Source: Chimonanthus salicifolius (lineage: Eukaryota; Streptophyta; Magnoliopsida; Laurales; Calycanthaceae). Taken from it: a stretch of 64,000 bases of DNA. Positions 46,148 through 56,920 of this stretch are shown one piece after another. Position 1 is the stretch's first letter; each line of letters opens with the position of its first letter. The stretch covers positions 66,973,390-67,037,389 of the forward strand of contig CM023541.1 of assembly GCA_013350335.1 (NCBI GenBank), in the 5' to 3' direction. The position numbers were made by a program, and so were the translations under genes. Below the pieces are notes generated by a model. That model was not told the DNA's origin. It saw only the letters and a list, made by a program, of their open reading frames with translations, and made no database searches.

Positions 46148-47569
46148 CATAACGCCCTGCCCTTTTTCACTCGCCGAAAATGAGAGTATATTTTTTTTTT
46201 TTAATAAAGAGTGAGAGAGAGTGGGAACGTCATGACGCAAGCTAAGTCCGGGTTTCCAAACCTACCCTTAACTGGCCAACAATACGTGTGCATGGACCAA
46301 GTCCACTAAAACAGTTCACACGCTTTAAAAATTAACTGCGGAATTAATATATGAATATAATACTATCCATATCCATAATATAAATAAGCAAGGAAGCCAA
46401 TCACTAATAAATTAATTGAAACTTTAATATCCAAAACATCATCCAACCATAGCAAAATAAACTAAGCTATTACAATCCCAAAATGCTAATTATCTCAAAT
46501 ACATTGTTCCAAAGATCAACTAAGTAAAATAAGCATAAAACTGCCTAAGCTCCTATGCTTGGCTTTCTTCACGTCCCATGTCCTTTCCATTTCCTGTTCC
46601 ATCATCTAAAGGGTAGAAGTAAGGCGTTAGTTAATGTGCCCAGTAGGAATTTCAAATAGGGTTATACACATAGGATCAATATAAAAATCAGAATAAAGAC
46701 ATCATAATAAAAAATCCAAACATATCATAGTACCAAAACAATGCATGATAATCATATCCAAATCATGCAAATGTATGTGTCAATGTCATGGGTGTCATAT
46801 GCCAATGATCCCTCACCCAATCTCCATATCAAACACCATACAAATCATAACAACATTTTCCTTGATATAATGAAACCATATCAAGGTGTTCCCTTGGCCA
46901 TTTACGTCCGCAGTGTTTTGTGACGGCACCACCAAGTCACTGTTATACATCCCCATGTGTGTTAATCGAAATTACTGATGGAGCGTGGACTCCTCCCTCT
47001 GCGCAGGGTTTTTGGACTGGTTACCCTAGAGCTCTTTGGCCCAAATTACGTTGTACCCCTATCTAGCAATCCCAGACAAGGCCAACATATCAATTGTTCA
47101 CATAGCTTCTTCCAAACTAGTTTTCAAGCCCCAAGTCATGTCCGGACAGCTAATAACTTGGCTTGCCCATATACTCCCTCCCATGCCATGCATGAGATCA
47201 TGAATGCAACAATGCCATTTTATTTCAAATCACATGTTACCATCAAAAACAGTTTCATAATTATTTACATTTAAAGTAAGTCATCATTGGAAATACAAAT
47301 CAGTAACTCAAAAGTATATATATAATCCACATGTATTTCAATAAGGTAGGAATCCTACCAATCCCAGTAATATCCTTGCTGTTTTGTGAAATTCCGTACG
47401 ACGATCACGTCACCACAAATCGTTAGCCCCTTTTGCGAAATCTCTTTACCTTAATGAATTTAAGCACATACTTATGTCAATTTGATTATCCATACAATTT
47501 AAATCATCCCTTACATCCTTCCAGCTAGATTGAGGTTTCTGGAAACATCAAATAAAATCAACTTTTCAT

Positions 47570-47775
47570 TTCAGTCGACTGAATCACCCTCAGCTGCAGT
47601 ATTCTGTCGTACCGCAGACTTTCAGTCGAGTTAAATACACATTCAGTCGGTTGAAACCCAAATCAGTATTGTTTACTCCCTGACTCGCTACCTTTCAGTC
47701 GACTGAATCACAGATTCGGTCGGCTGACTCTGAGTCAAACCCTTTGTATTCTCGGTCATTCCCCTTTCAGTCGAC
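47570..47775. repeat. Palindrome array, TTCAGTCGACTGAA word (6 copies)
   Basis: Six full or partial copies of TTCAGTCGACTGAA; the 5' LTR has about 16. The array ends abruptly at CAGTCGAC-TAGCCAAGG, where the longer LTR continues with further copies. Confidence 0.9.
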
Positions 47776-48275
47776 TAGCCAAGGTTAAGATTCATTCAAT
47801 CCTATATCCTTACAGCATGGTTTTGCATTCAACCCTTTGGTTGTTTGTTTCCAACATACATCTATACTTTGAATGGATATATAACTCAATGGTCTTAACA
47901 ACATTCAACTCTCTATTCCAACCAAATAGAGAACCCATGGGTTCGGCCATACCATGGCCAAAACCATGATTTCTCCTAGTCTTAATCCTACATTGTTCTT
48001 AAACTTAGAACATACTTTTTCCCGTCTCCTTATTTTCTTTAAGGTCTGAATTCCTTCCTTAGTCCTTCTCCTTCCTTGGTTCTTTAGCAAATCTCCAAGT
48101 ATCGATGGTGTGGGTTGGAGAGAGATGAAGAGGAGAGAAGAACACTTGTGTGCTAAGATGGATTCGGCCAAGGGGTGTGGTGTGCCCCTTGGTTGGTGTC
48201 TTTTATGAAACAACCCAAGTCCTTTCATCTCCTCCCTTAATGTTTTATCTAATCAAGGTGTCCCTTGGTTAAAAC

Positions 48276-48551
48276 CAGGGGTACAAATATCGGCTGATGC
48301 ATATCGTATCGGCCGATATGAAACGGTTTTGGAGAGCCGAATATCGACCGATATCATATCGGTTCGGCTGATATTCATAATATCGGCCGATATATAGGCC
48401 GTCTCATATCGGTCGATATCAAATAGCGGCCAATATCAGCTGTTTTTAAAAAAAAAGAGGAGGAGAGAGAAAAATATCTGCTGATATATCGGCCAATAAC
48501 CATATATCGGTCGATATATCGTATCGGCCGATAACATTTTCTAAACCCCTG
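48276..48551. mobile_element. hAT-type MITE with TATCGGCCGATA repeats
   Basis: A 276 bp element bounded by CAGGGGT and ACCCCTG and flanked by a perfect 8 bp duplication GTTAAAAC (48268-48275 and 48552-48559), both diagnostic of hAT transposons. The interior consists of many copies of ATATCGGCCGATAT and variants. It has no coding capacity and would need a hAT transposase in trans. It lies inside the gypsy LTR and is absent from the sibling LTR as far as that one extends. Confidence 0.9.
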
Positions 48552-49189
48552 GTTAAAACCAAGGAGGACCCTTTGTCTTCCCACGTTTTTCCTTGTTTCC
48601 TTCCCCTTGAGATAGAAAACTCCTCATATTCCCACTCAACTCTCCTTGAGATGGAAGTCTCCTCAACTTCCATCTTAACTGATACTCAACTCAAGTCTTA
48701 GTTACTCACTTGGACTCATTTATTTGGACTCACTTAACTCAAGCAACTTAATTCTTTTATACTCATCACTTGGACTCAATTCAATGTGAACTCAATTTAA
48801 TTGGAACTCAATTGAGCTTACCCATTCATGGTTGATCAAGTCAACCATGACTTAGCCGACCATGCATGTGGTGACATGGTCACCACATGGCACTTGGGTC
48901 CTATCCTTACCATGTCATTTATGATGTGGCACCTCACATACATGCCACCTCACTTGATGAGGTGGATTTATGCATTAGGTCTTAATTGGGTAGCTGACCC
49001 AATTATTTAAACATTACCCATTTACTTAGAATCAGCTCATTTCATCCATTAATCTTAAATTTAATCAATTTGTAATTCAAAATAGACCAAAACCATTATA
49101 TTACATGTGATGAAGATCCGGGGTGTTATAATATTTCCCTCTTTTGAAATTTTCGTCCCGAAAATCGAACAAAGTAGGGTTTTCAAATA

Positions 49190-50871
49190 ACTTATACAAA
49201 AAGCTCAGGAAGAGCAACTCTCATTTATGATTCAAGTTCCCAGGTGGCTTCCTCATTACCATGCCGGTCCCATATCACCTTGACGAATTGAATTGCTCGG
49301 TTCCGTAACACCCTTTGTTCTTTCCCCACCAATCTAACAGGCCTTTCGACGTAAGTCACGTCGCATTGTACTTCTATGTCTTGTATGTTTAGCACATGCA
49401 AGGGATTAGGATTGTACTTCCTCAACATGGATACATGAAATACATCGTGAAGTGATGACAACTGTGGAGGAAGTATCAATTGATAAGCCACTTCCCCCAC
49501 CCTCTTTTGGATTGGAAAAGGTCCCACAAATCTAGATGACAGTTTTCCTTTCTTTCCAAATCGCATGTGTCCTTTTCGTGGCGAGACTTTCAAGAACACT
49601 AAGTCTCCCATTTCAAACTCAAGGAACCTCCTTCTCTTGTCAGCGTAGCTCTTCTGTCAACTCTGTGCAGTGAGTAGATGTTGTCTTATCACCTTGATCT
49701 GTTCCGTGCTCCCTGCAACCAGATCAGGTCCAATAAGAGCAGGCTCTCCGACCTCTGTCCAACACACCAGTGATCTACAAGGTCTATCATACAACGCCTC
49801 AAATGGAGCCATCTTGAGACTTGTCTGGTAGTTGTTGTTGTACGAGAACTCAACCAGTGGTAAATGATCTTCCCAACCACCCTTGAAGTCTAACATGCAT
49901 GCTCTCAACATATCCTCCAATGTCTGTATTGTTCGCTCTGACTGTCCATCAGTCTGTGGATGGAAAGTTGTGTTGATCAACAAGTTGGTCCACATAGCCA
50001 ACTCCATGCTCTGCCACACTCTGCCAGTGAATCGTCCATCTCTGTCGGACACAATAGTCTTGGGTATACCATGTAGTCTGATGATATCCTTGATGTATCG
50101 TTGTCCCAAAGTCTCGGATGAATCTATCATCTTGATTGGAAGAAAATGCGCAGACTTGGTCAATCGATCTACCACAACCCATATTGCATCGTTGCCGTTC
50201 GATGACCTTGGCAACCCTGTCACAAAATCCATGGAAATATGTTCCCATTTCCATTCTGGCACTAGTAAGGGTTTGAGTAATCCTAGTGGTTTCTGATGTT
50301 TTGTCTTGACTTGCTGACAAGTCAGGCAATGAACAACAAAATTCTCTACATCTCTTTTAAGTCCATGCCACCAGTAGTGTCTCTTCAAGTCATGGTACAT
50401 CTTGGTGCTTCCCGGATGAATAGAGAGTTTTGTTTGGTGTGCCTCGATCAATAGTTCTCTTCTACAGCTTTGAGGCACATATGTCCTGCCTCGAAATAAG
50501 AGACCTTGTCCAGGTCGTAATTCCCATTCCGGTACAACCTCACCAATAAACATAATAGCCCATATTTCTTCCACTTCCGGATCTGCCCGCTGTTCTTGCT
50601 CAATCTTGGTAACCATACTGGACCGTACCATCAGATTATACACACTCCTACGGTCCTTGATGTACAAATTGAATTCCCGGATGGTGGTCAACATCTCCCA
50701 TTCCTTCATAATGAAACTGGCCACCGTTGCACGTGTCATGCAACTCAGGGCATTCGTCACTTTGTTCGCCTTGCCGGGATGATATCGTAGTGCAAACTCA
50801 TAATCTTGCAGATACTCCATCCATCTGCGCTGCCTCATGTTGAGTTCCTTCTGATCAAACAGATATTTCAA
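49190..50871 (-). pseudogene. pol: RNase H end, integrase and chromodomain, nearly intact
   Basis: One reading frame runs from 50871 to about 49190 with only two stops: a TGA at 49657 (after HLLTAQS) and a TAA near 49222 (after WELES), about ten codons before the natural end PELFV. Residues 1-50 finish RNase H. The H2C2 zinc site is at about residues 145-185 (HQTKLSIHPG to CLTCQQVK). The DDE core follows: D in SMDFVTGLP, D in VSDRDGRF, E in DGQSERTIQTLE. After the TGA come the GPF module (RFVGPFPIQKRVGEVAYQL) and the chromodomain (VKVIWDRHGNEEATWE). All catalytic residues are present, so decay is slight here. Confidence 0.9.
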
Positions 50872-51932
50872 ACTTTTGTGATCTGAAAATACCTCAAATT
50901 TCTCGCCATGAAATTAGTGTCTCCAGCTTTTGAGGGTGAAGACCACTGCAGTTAATTCCAGATCATGTGTGGGATAGTGGCGTTCATGGATTTTCAGCTA
51001 CCTTGAACCATAAGCCACTATATGACGACTTTGAGTAAGAGAACACCCAAGTCCTTCTCCTGAAGCATCACAATATACTTCATAACCCTTGCCTCTTTCC
51101 GGCAGAATCAGAATAGGGGCAGTTGTAAGCTTCTCCTTCAGGTCTTCAAACCTTCGGTTGCACACATCAGACCATTCAAATTTGACTCACTTCTGAGTGA
51201 GTCTAGTGAGTGGGGCTGCAATCTTGGAGAAGTCCATAATAAACGTTCGATAATAACCGGCTAATCCCAGAAAGCTGCAGATTTCGGTCACATTCCTTGG
51301 AGCTTTCCAGTTTCTAAATACTGCCACCTCAGCCGGATCCACGGCTATTCCTTCTGCTGATATGACATGTCCTAAGAAATTGACCTCAGATAGCCTGAAC
51401 TCGCAGTTGCTTGCTTTGGCATATAATTGGTTTTCTTCAGGGTGTCCAGAACTATCCTCTGATGCTCAGGATGCTCCTCCCAACTTGTAGAATAGATCAG
51501 GATATCATCAATGAAGACAATTACGAACTTGTCCAGATAAGGACGAAAGATTATGTTCATTAGATCCATGAACACAGCTGGTGCATTAGTGAGTCCAAAC
51601 AGCATGACCACATACTCATATAGTCCATACCGAGTTCTGAAAGCCGTCTTCTCTATGTCTTCATCCCTGACACGGATTTGATGGTAGCCTGACATCAGAT
51701 CAATCTTGGAGAAATGACTGGAACCTCTGAGTTGATCGAATAGATCATCAATTCTGGGTAGAGGGTACTTGTTTCTGGCTGTCAGGTGGTTCAATTTCCT
51801 GTAATCCACACACATCCGAAGAGTACCATCCTTCTTCTTTACAAACAATACCGATGCTCCCCAGGATGATGTGCTATTCCGGATGCATCCTAATCTGAGC
51901 AGTTCATCAATTTGTTTCTTCAGCTCAGACAT
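50872..51932 (-). pseudogene. pol: Reverse transcriptase and RNase H, frameshifted
   Basis: The open frame 51932-51372 covers most of [37 protein letters not shown], the [11 protein letters not shown] block and the catalytic [10 protein letters not shown] frameshift near 51425 diverts the end. RT thumb and RNase H are then readable in another frame down to 50880, with stops near 51190, 51000 and 50915 (the last turns [12 protein letters not shown] text into RH-stop-FHGEK). DASGEGLG and HDLEL of RNase H can still be seen. Confidence 0.85.
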
Positions 51933-52054
51933 CTCTGCTGGTCCATCCAGTAATGCGGCAATGATACTGGAGCAGTGCCAGAATACAGCTTGATCACGAA
52001 ATCAGTCTCCCTCTTTGGAGGCAAACCTGGGCGTTCTGTCGGAAATACCTCTGC

Positions 52055-52535
52055 CTACTCTTTCACTACCGCAGGTAGTTCAGCCATTGGTGCCTTGTTT
52101 AGTCTGATGTTGTTCAGTACTAGACGGTGCATTTCCTCATGCGATTTCTTGGCCATTGGAATGCTCTGTCTGTCGGCATGTACCACATATCGTTTTCCCT
52201 CAGGTGACCAAAATATCACCCTGTGGAAATGGCAATCAATGCTGGCATGGAAGTTAGCAAACCAATCCATGCCAAATATGATGCCGTACTTTGTCATCTC
52301 GAGTACTAGATTGTTGAACTTAAACCTGAACCCAGCAAGTTCAGTGTCTACCGAAGTGCAGATCAGACCAAGTGATGTGTCTCCAATAGGGGATACAATG
52401 GTAAGTGCGGTGGACAATTGTTGTACTAAAGTGCTAGTAGCAGATATGAAGGCAGCAGATACAAAGGAGTGGGATGCTCCTTAATCAAATAATACAAAAT
52501 CATAAAAACTACCAACTACTGCCATACCTTGAATC
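52055..52535 (-). pseudogene. pol: Aspartic protease with a stop at the catalytic serine
   Basis: The open part 52417-52055 is the protease C-terminal half plus linker (YGIIFGMDWFANFHASIDC). The upstream active-site region is readable at about 52460-52500 as LFD-stop-GASHSF: the codon of the serine in the Asp-Ser-Gly catalytic triplet has become TAA. The plus-strand copy at 9737-9745 keeps DSG. A one-base change explains it, and it abolishes the protease. Confidence 0.85.
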
Positions 52536-52554
52536 ACTGAGTGATCCACCCTCT

Positions 52555-53490
52555 CTAGAGGAGGAACCAAAGTATACAGTCGTCCAGATCCTGTCGGGAT
52601 AGCTGCTCGTCCTGTCTGGTTATATGCTCTGGATGATTGAGAATGAGTTGGTCTAGCAGGAGGACGGAAGGTACCCCTGGAGTGAGAAGGTCTACTGATC
52701 TGTGGGCACTCCCTCTTGAAATGGCCCTGCTGGCCACACTGAAAACAGGTGCTAACACCTCGAGGAACTTGAGAACGGATCCTGATGTGGAAGGTTGAGT
52801 GGAACGAAATCTTCCAGTTGACCCAGTAGAAGGTGAGGGTCTCCCAAAGTTGGGTCTTAATCTCTTATTCGGGCGGAAAGCATTTCCCCTGCTTTGACCT
52901 CGGCGATTGTCCACAAACTTGACTGTTTCCATCAGCTCTTGCTCAGCTCTTGCTCAGCTCTTGCTCAGCTATACTAGCTCGGCTAACCACTTCTGCCAAA
53001 GTAGCTAGTTTGAATATTGTGACCTTGGCTCTTAAGCTACGTCGTAGGCCGCATTCAAACTTCCGAGCCTTTTTGTATTCTATGTTTACCATGTACAAAG
53101 CATAACATGACAAACGGAGAAACTCCTGATAGTAATCTATAACCGTCATGGTGCCCTAGACTCGAGATATGAACGCTTGTGTCTAGCGCTCCTTCTCTTC
53201 CTCTGAAAAATAATGATCCAGAAACATTCCAACGAACTGGTCCCATGTCATCTCAGTCCTTTCCCCTGCGGGAATCTTTGCTTGCTGACGTTCTATAACT
53301 CTCCACCATTTGCCGGCATCATCACTAATTGTGAGGTAGCCAGTAGGATCCGGTCCTCATCACCGGTGATCTTGAGCAGCTTCAAGAATTTTGTGATGTT
53401 CTCAACCCAGTTTCCTGCTTCTGCAAGTCCCTCTTTCCCTTTGAAATAAGGGGGACGCTGCTGTTGGAAGTTCCTGACCATATTCGGGTC
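52555..53490 (-). pseudogene. gag: Gypsy gag with zinc knuckle, multiply frameshifted
   Basis: N-terminal text at 53481-53293 (PPYFKGKEGLAEAGNWVENI) and the following MTWDQFVGMFLDHYFS and YYQEFLRLS blocks fit the retrotransposon gag domain. The C-terminal region has Arg-rich text and a nucleocapsid zinc knuckle CFQCGQQGHFKREC at about 52708-52750, in a different frame from the open stretch 52932-52555. An 11 bp tandem triplication at 52934-52966 is one cause of the shift. Confidence 0.8.
52934..52970. repeat. 11 bp tandem repeat, 3.4 copies
   Basis: AGCTCTTGCTC repeated three times and followed by AGCT. The two extra copies add 22 bp, which is not a multiple of three, so they shift the gag frame exactly where the open frames break. 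Confidence 0.95.
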
Positions 53491-54121
53491 CTGTCATTCG
53501 TTGGACGTTACGCCTACATTGCCGTTCTGATGCTGCTGTAGAACGGAAATGACCACTACCTGTACTAGGCTCTACAACTTAGGGGGTACTTCAGGAATAT
53601 TAACATTGTTTTGCCCCTCTTCTTGATGTGGATGTTGTGCCTCTTCCTCCTGATGCAAGTTTTGTCAGGTTCTTCTACTTCTCGAAGGCATTTTCCTAAG
53701 TCATTGAAAGATTGCTTGACTTAGTTTTCTCATAATGTTTTGTGTTTACATAGTTTGGGAAATTACCAAATCAGCATCTTGTATTTCTTGTTTTGGAGAA
53801 TTTCCTATGTATCACATATTGTTTCTCATTTTGGGGAAATCCTGATGTTTTTTGTTTTGGAGAAATATGTCCTACTTTGCTATGTTCGATAAATCCATAC
53901 TTATGGTGATTGTCCTTCCCTTGCTGATGTTATTATCATCAAGGGTTGTTCTCAGATTGAATGCTTACTGTCTGATTCTCATCAAAGTAAATTAATCCGG
54001 CCCCCGTGCAGCAGACTCCGAAGAGTCGATCAGTTGAGATTTTTATCTTGTCAGTGAGACATGATACCATATTAATCTTACATTGAAAGATTCACACTTC
54101 CGGTTTCGCTCCGATACCAAC
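53491..54121 (-). mobile_element. Leader of the minus-strand Tekay-like element
   Basis: Matches 1-616 closely and in the same orientation: GTTGCTG...GAACGGAA, the TTGGGGAAA blocks, the CGTGCAGCAGACTCCGAAGA segment and the primer site. Non-coding. Confidence 0.85.
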
Positions 54122-56668
54122 GGAAATGTCCCGCCCTTTTTCACTTGCCGAAAATCAGAGTATATATATATATTTTTAATAAAGAGTGAGAGAGAGGGGG
54201 AACGTCACGACGCGAGCTAATTCCGGGTTTCCAAACCCAACCCTTAACTGGCCAACGATACGTGTGCGTGGACCAAGTCCACTAAAACAGTTCACACGCA
54301 TTAAAAATTAACTGCGGAATTAATATATGAATAGATACTATCCATATCCATGATAAAAATAAGCACGAAAGCCAATAACTAATAAATTAACTAAAACTTG
54401 AATATCCAAAACATCATCCAACCATAGCAAAATAAACTAAGATATTACAATCCCAAAATGTTAATTATCTCAAATACATTGTTCCAAAGATCAACTAAGT
54501 AAAATAAGCATAAAACTGCCCAAGCTCCTATGCTTGGCTTTCTTCACATCCCATGTCCTTTCCATTTCCTGTTTCATCATCTAAAGGGTAGAAGTAGGGC
54601 GTTAGTCAACGCGCCCAGTAGGAATTCCAAATAGGGTTATACACATAGGATCAATATAAAAATCAGAATAAGGACATCATATTAAAAACTGTAAACATAT
54701 CATAGTACCAAAACAACGGATGATAATCATATCCAAATCATGCAAATGTATGTGTCAATGTCATGGGTGTCATATGCCAATGATCCCTCACCCAATCTCC
54801 ATATCAAACACCATACAAATCATAACAACATTTTCCTTGATATAATGAAACCATGTCAAGGTGTTCCCTTGGCCATTTACGTCCGCAATGTTTTGTGACG
54901 GCACCACCAGGTCACTGTTATACCTTCCCACGTGTGTTAATCGGAATTACCGATGGAGCGTGGACTCCACCCTCTGCGTAATATTTTTGGACTAATTACT
55001 CCGGAGCTCTTTGGCCCAAATTACGTTGTACCCCTATCTAGCAATCCCGGACAATGCCAACATATCAATGGTTCACATAGCTTCTTCCAAGCTAGTTTTC
55101 AAGCCCCTAGTCATGTCCGGACAACTCATAACGTGGCTTGCTACCCATATACTCCCTCCCATGCCATGCATGAGATCATGAATGCAACAATGCCTTTTTA
55201 TTTCAAATCACATGTTACCATCAAAAATAGTTTCATAATCATTTACATTTAAAGTAAGTCATCATCTTTGGAAATACGAATCAGTAACTCAAAAGTATAT
55301 ATATAATCCACATGTATTTCAATAAGGTAGGAATCCTACCAATCCCAGTAATATCCTTGCTATTTTGTGAAGATTCCGTACGACGATCACGTCACAACAA
55401 ATCGCTAACCCCTTTTGCGAAATCTCTTTACCTTAATGAATTTAAGCACATACTTATGTCAATTTGATTATCCATACAATTTAAATCATCCCTTACATCC
55501 TTCCAGTTAGACTGAGGTTTCTGGAAACATCAAATAAAATCGACTTTTCATTTCAGTCGACTGAATCACGCTAAGCTACAATATTCTGCCCTACCGCAGA
55601 CTTTCAGTCGACTTAAATACACATTCAGCCTACTGAAACCCAACTCAGTATTGTTTACTCCCTAACTCGCTACCTTTCAGTCGGCTGACTTTGAGTCAAA
55701 CCCTTTGTATTCTCGGTCAATCCCCTTTCAGTCGACTGAATCACAGATTCAGTTAGCTGACTTTGGATCAGATTAATTGTGTGTTCAGTTAGTACAGATT
55801 CAATCGACTGAATCCATGATTCAGTCGACTGAATCCTCAACCAACGATTTCCATGTTTGATAAGTAATCATTCAGTCGACTGAGTCATAGATTCAGTCGG
55901 CTGAAATACATCAGATCATTTTACTTCTTCGATACGTCTATGTTCAGTCGGCTGAATCCTCTATTCAGTCAACTGAAAACCATTAAATCCCTTATAGTTT
56001 ATTCCAGACCTGTTTCAGTTGACTGAATCACAAGATTCAGTTGGCTGAAACTCCTAGAAATGGTTTTCTGTCTTCAGCCAAACCAGTTTAGTCGACTGAA
56101 TCCCTGATTCAATCGACTGACTGTTTGTCAGTCTACTTTGTTTGTATATTTGGCTTGACCCATCCTCTTGGAATTATTCCTTATTCTTTTAAAACATTTT
56201 TAACATCATCCATGTAACTCATAAATGGATTTACTCTACTCACTAGCCAAAGTTAAGATTCATTCAATCTTGTATCCTTACAACATGTTTTGCATTCAAC
56301 CCTTTGGTTGTTTGTTTCCAACATACATCTATACCTTGAATGGATATATAACTCAATGGTCTTAACAACATTCAACTCTCTATTCCAACCAAATAGAGAA
56401 CCCATGGGTTCGGCCATAGCATGGCCAAAACCATGATTTCTCCTAGTCTTAATCCTATATTGTTCTTAAACTTAAAACATACATTTTCCCGTCTCCTTCT
56501 TTTCTTTAAGGTCTGAATTCCTTCCTTAGTCCTTCTCCTTCCTTGGTTCTTCAGCAAATCTCCAAGTATCGATGGTGTAGGTTGGAGAGAGATAGAAGAG
56601 GAAAGAAGAACATTTGTGTGCTAAGATGGATTCGGCCAAGGGGTGTGGTGTGCCCCTTGGTTGGTGTC
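54122..56668 (-). repeat. 5' LTR of the minus-strand Tekay-like element, distal part missing
   Basis: Starts at GGAAATGTCCCGCCC beside the primer site and follows the 3' LTR through the AAAGGGTAGAAGTA, GTAGGAATCCTACCAATCCC and GGTTCGGCCATAGCATGG blocks. It stops after TTGGTTGGTGTCT (56668), where the 3' LTR (48208) continues normally. The distal 0.6-0.9 kb is therefore gone and family D sequence follows. It holds a longer palindrome array than its partner. Confidence 0.85.
55551..56130. repeat. Palindrome array, TTCAGTCGACTGAA word (about 16 copies)
   Basis: About 16 perfect or near-perfect copies, often in pairs joined by a short spacer (ATTCAGTCGACTGAATCC, CAGATTCAGTTAGCTGAC). The perfect form is a 14 bp palindrome centred on a SalI-like GTCGAC. 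Spacer text between pairs is not repeated. Confidence 0.95.
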
Positions 56669-56920
56669 TAATCTTTTGTAAGCCATTATTGCCAACCTCA
56701 GCCAGGTTTGACTGACTCTCTCACGACCTCATAGAGCTCCCTCAAGACATCAATTCCTCTAAATGCAACTCCTATATATTCCTCTGTCAATTGTTGGGCA
56801 CTCATGCAGTGGTTACAACGCTACCACCACAAAATCTTCTTTTGCCTCCGTGAGGCCTTCTTGGCTTTTTCTTCGGGACTTGTATTAACTTCGGAAGAAC
56901 CTGAAGCTACTGATACCACT
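56669..56920 (-). mobile_element. Start of the interior of a family D element
   Basis: On the minus strand this holds a primer site (56907-56918, TGGTATCAGTAGC) next to the LTR and a short frame starting ATGAGTGCCCAACAATTGAC that stays open for about 38 codons (MSAQQLTEEYIGVAFRGIDV...). It is probably the beginning of gag and is cut at the junction with the gypsy LTR. The superfamily is not certain. Confidence 0.5.

Larger units (their letters stand above)
46148..49130 (-). repeat. 3' LTR of the minus-strand Tekay-like element
   Basis: Left edge CATAACGCCCTGCCC corresponds to the LTR 3' terminus (a mutated TGTAACG in plus reading). The right edge GGTGTTATA corresponds to the LTR start, followed by the reverse polypurine region and CGTCCCGAAAAT. 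Homologous to 54122-56668, but lacking about 490 bp of palindrome array and carrying the MITE at 48276-48551. Both termini have lost the canonical TG/CA through substitutions. Confidence 0.85.
49131..54121 (-). mobile_element. Interior of the minus-strand Tekay-like element
   Basis: About 5 kb with gag, protease, RT, RNase H, integrase and chromodomain in the normal order on the minus strand, between a primer site (54108-54119, TGGTATCGGAGC) and the polypurine region (49131-49160). It is the most complete element in the window. Frames are interrupted at least in gag, protease, RT and RNase H. Confidence 0.9.
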
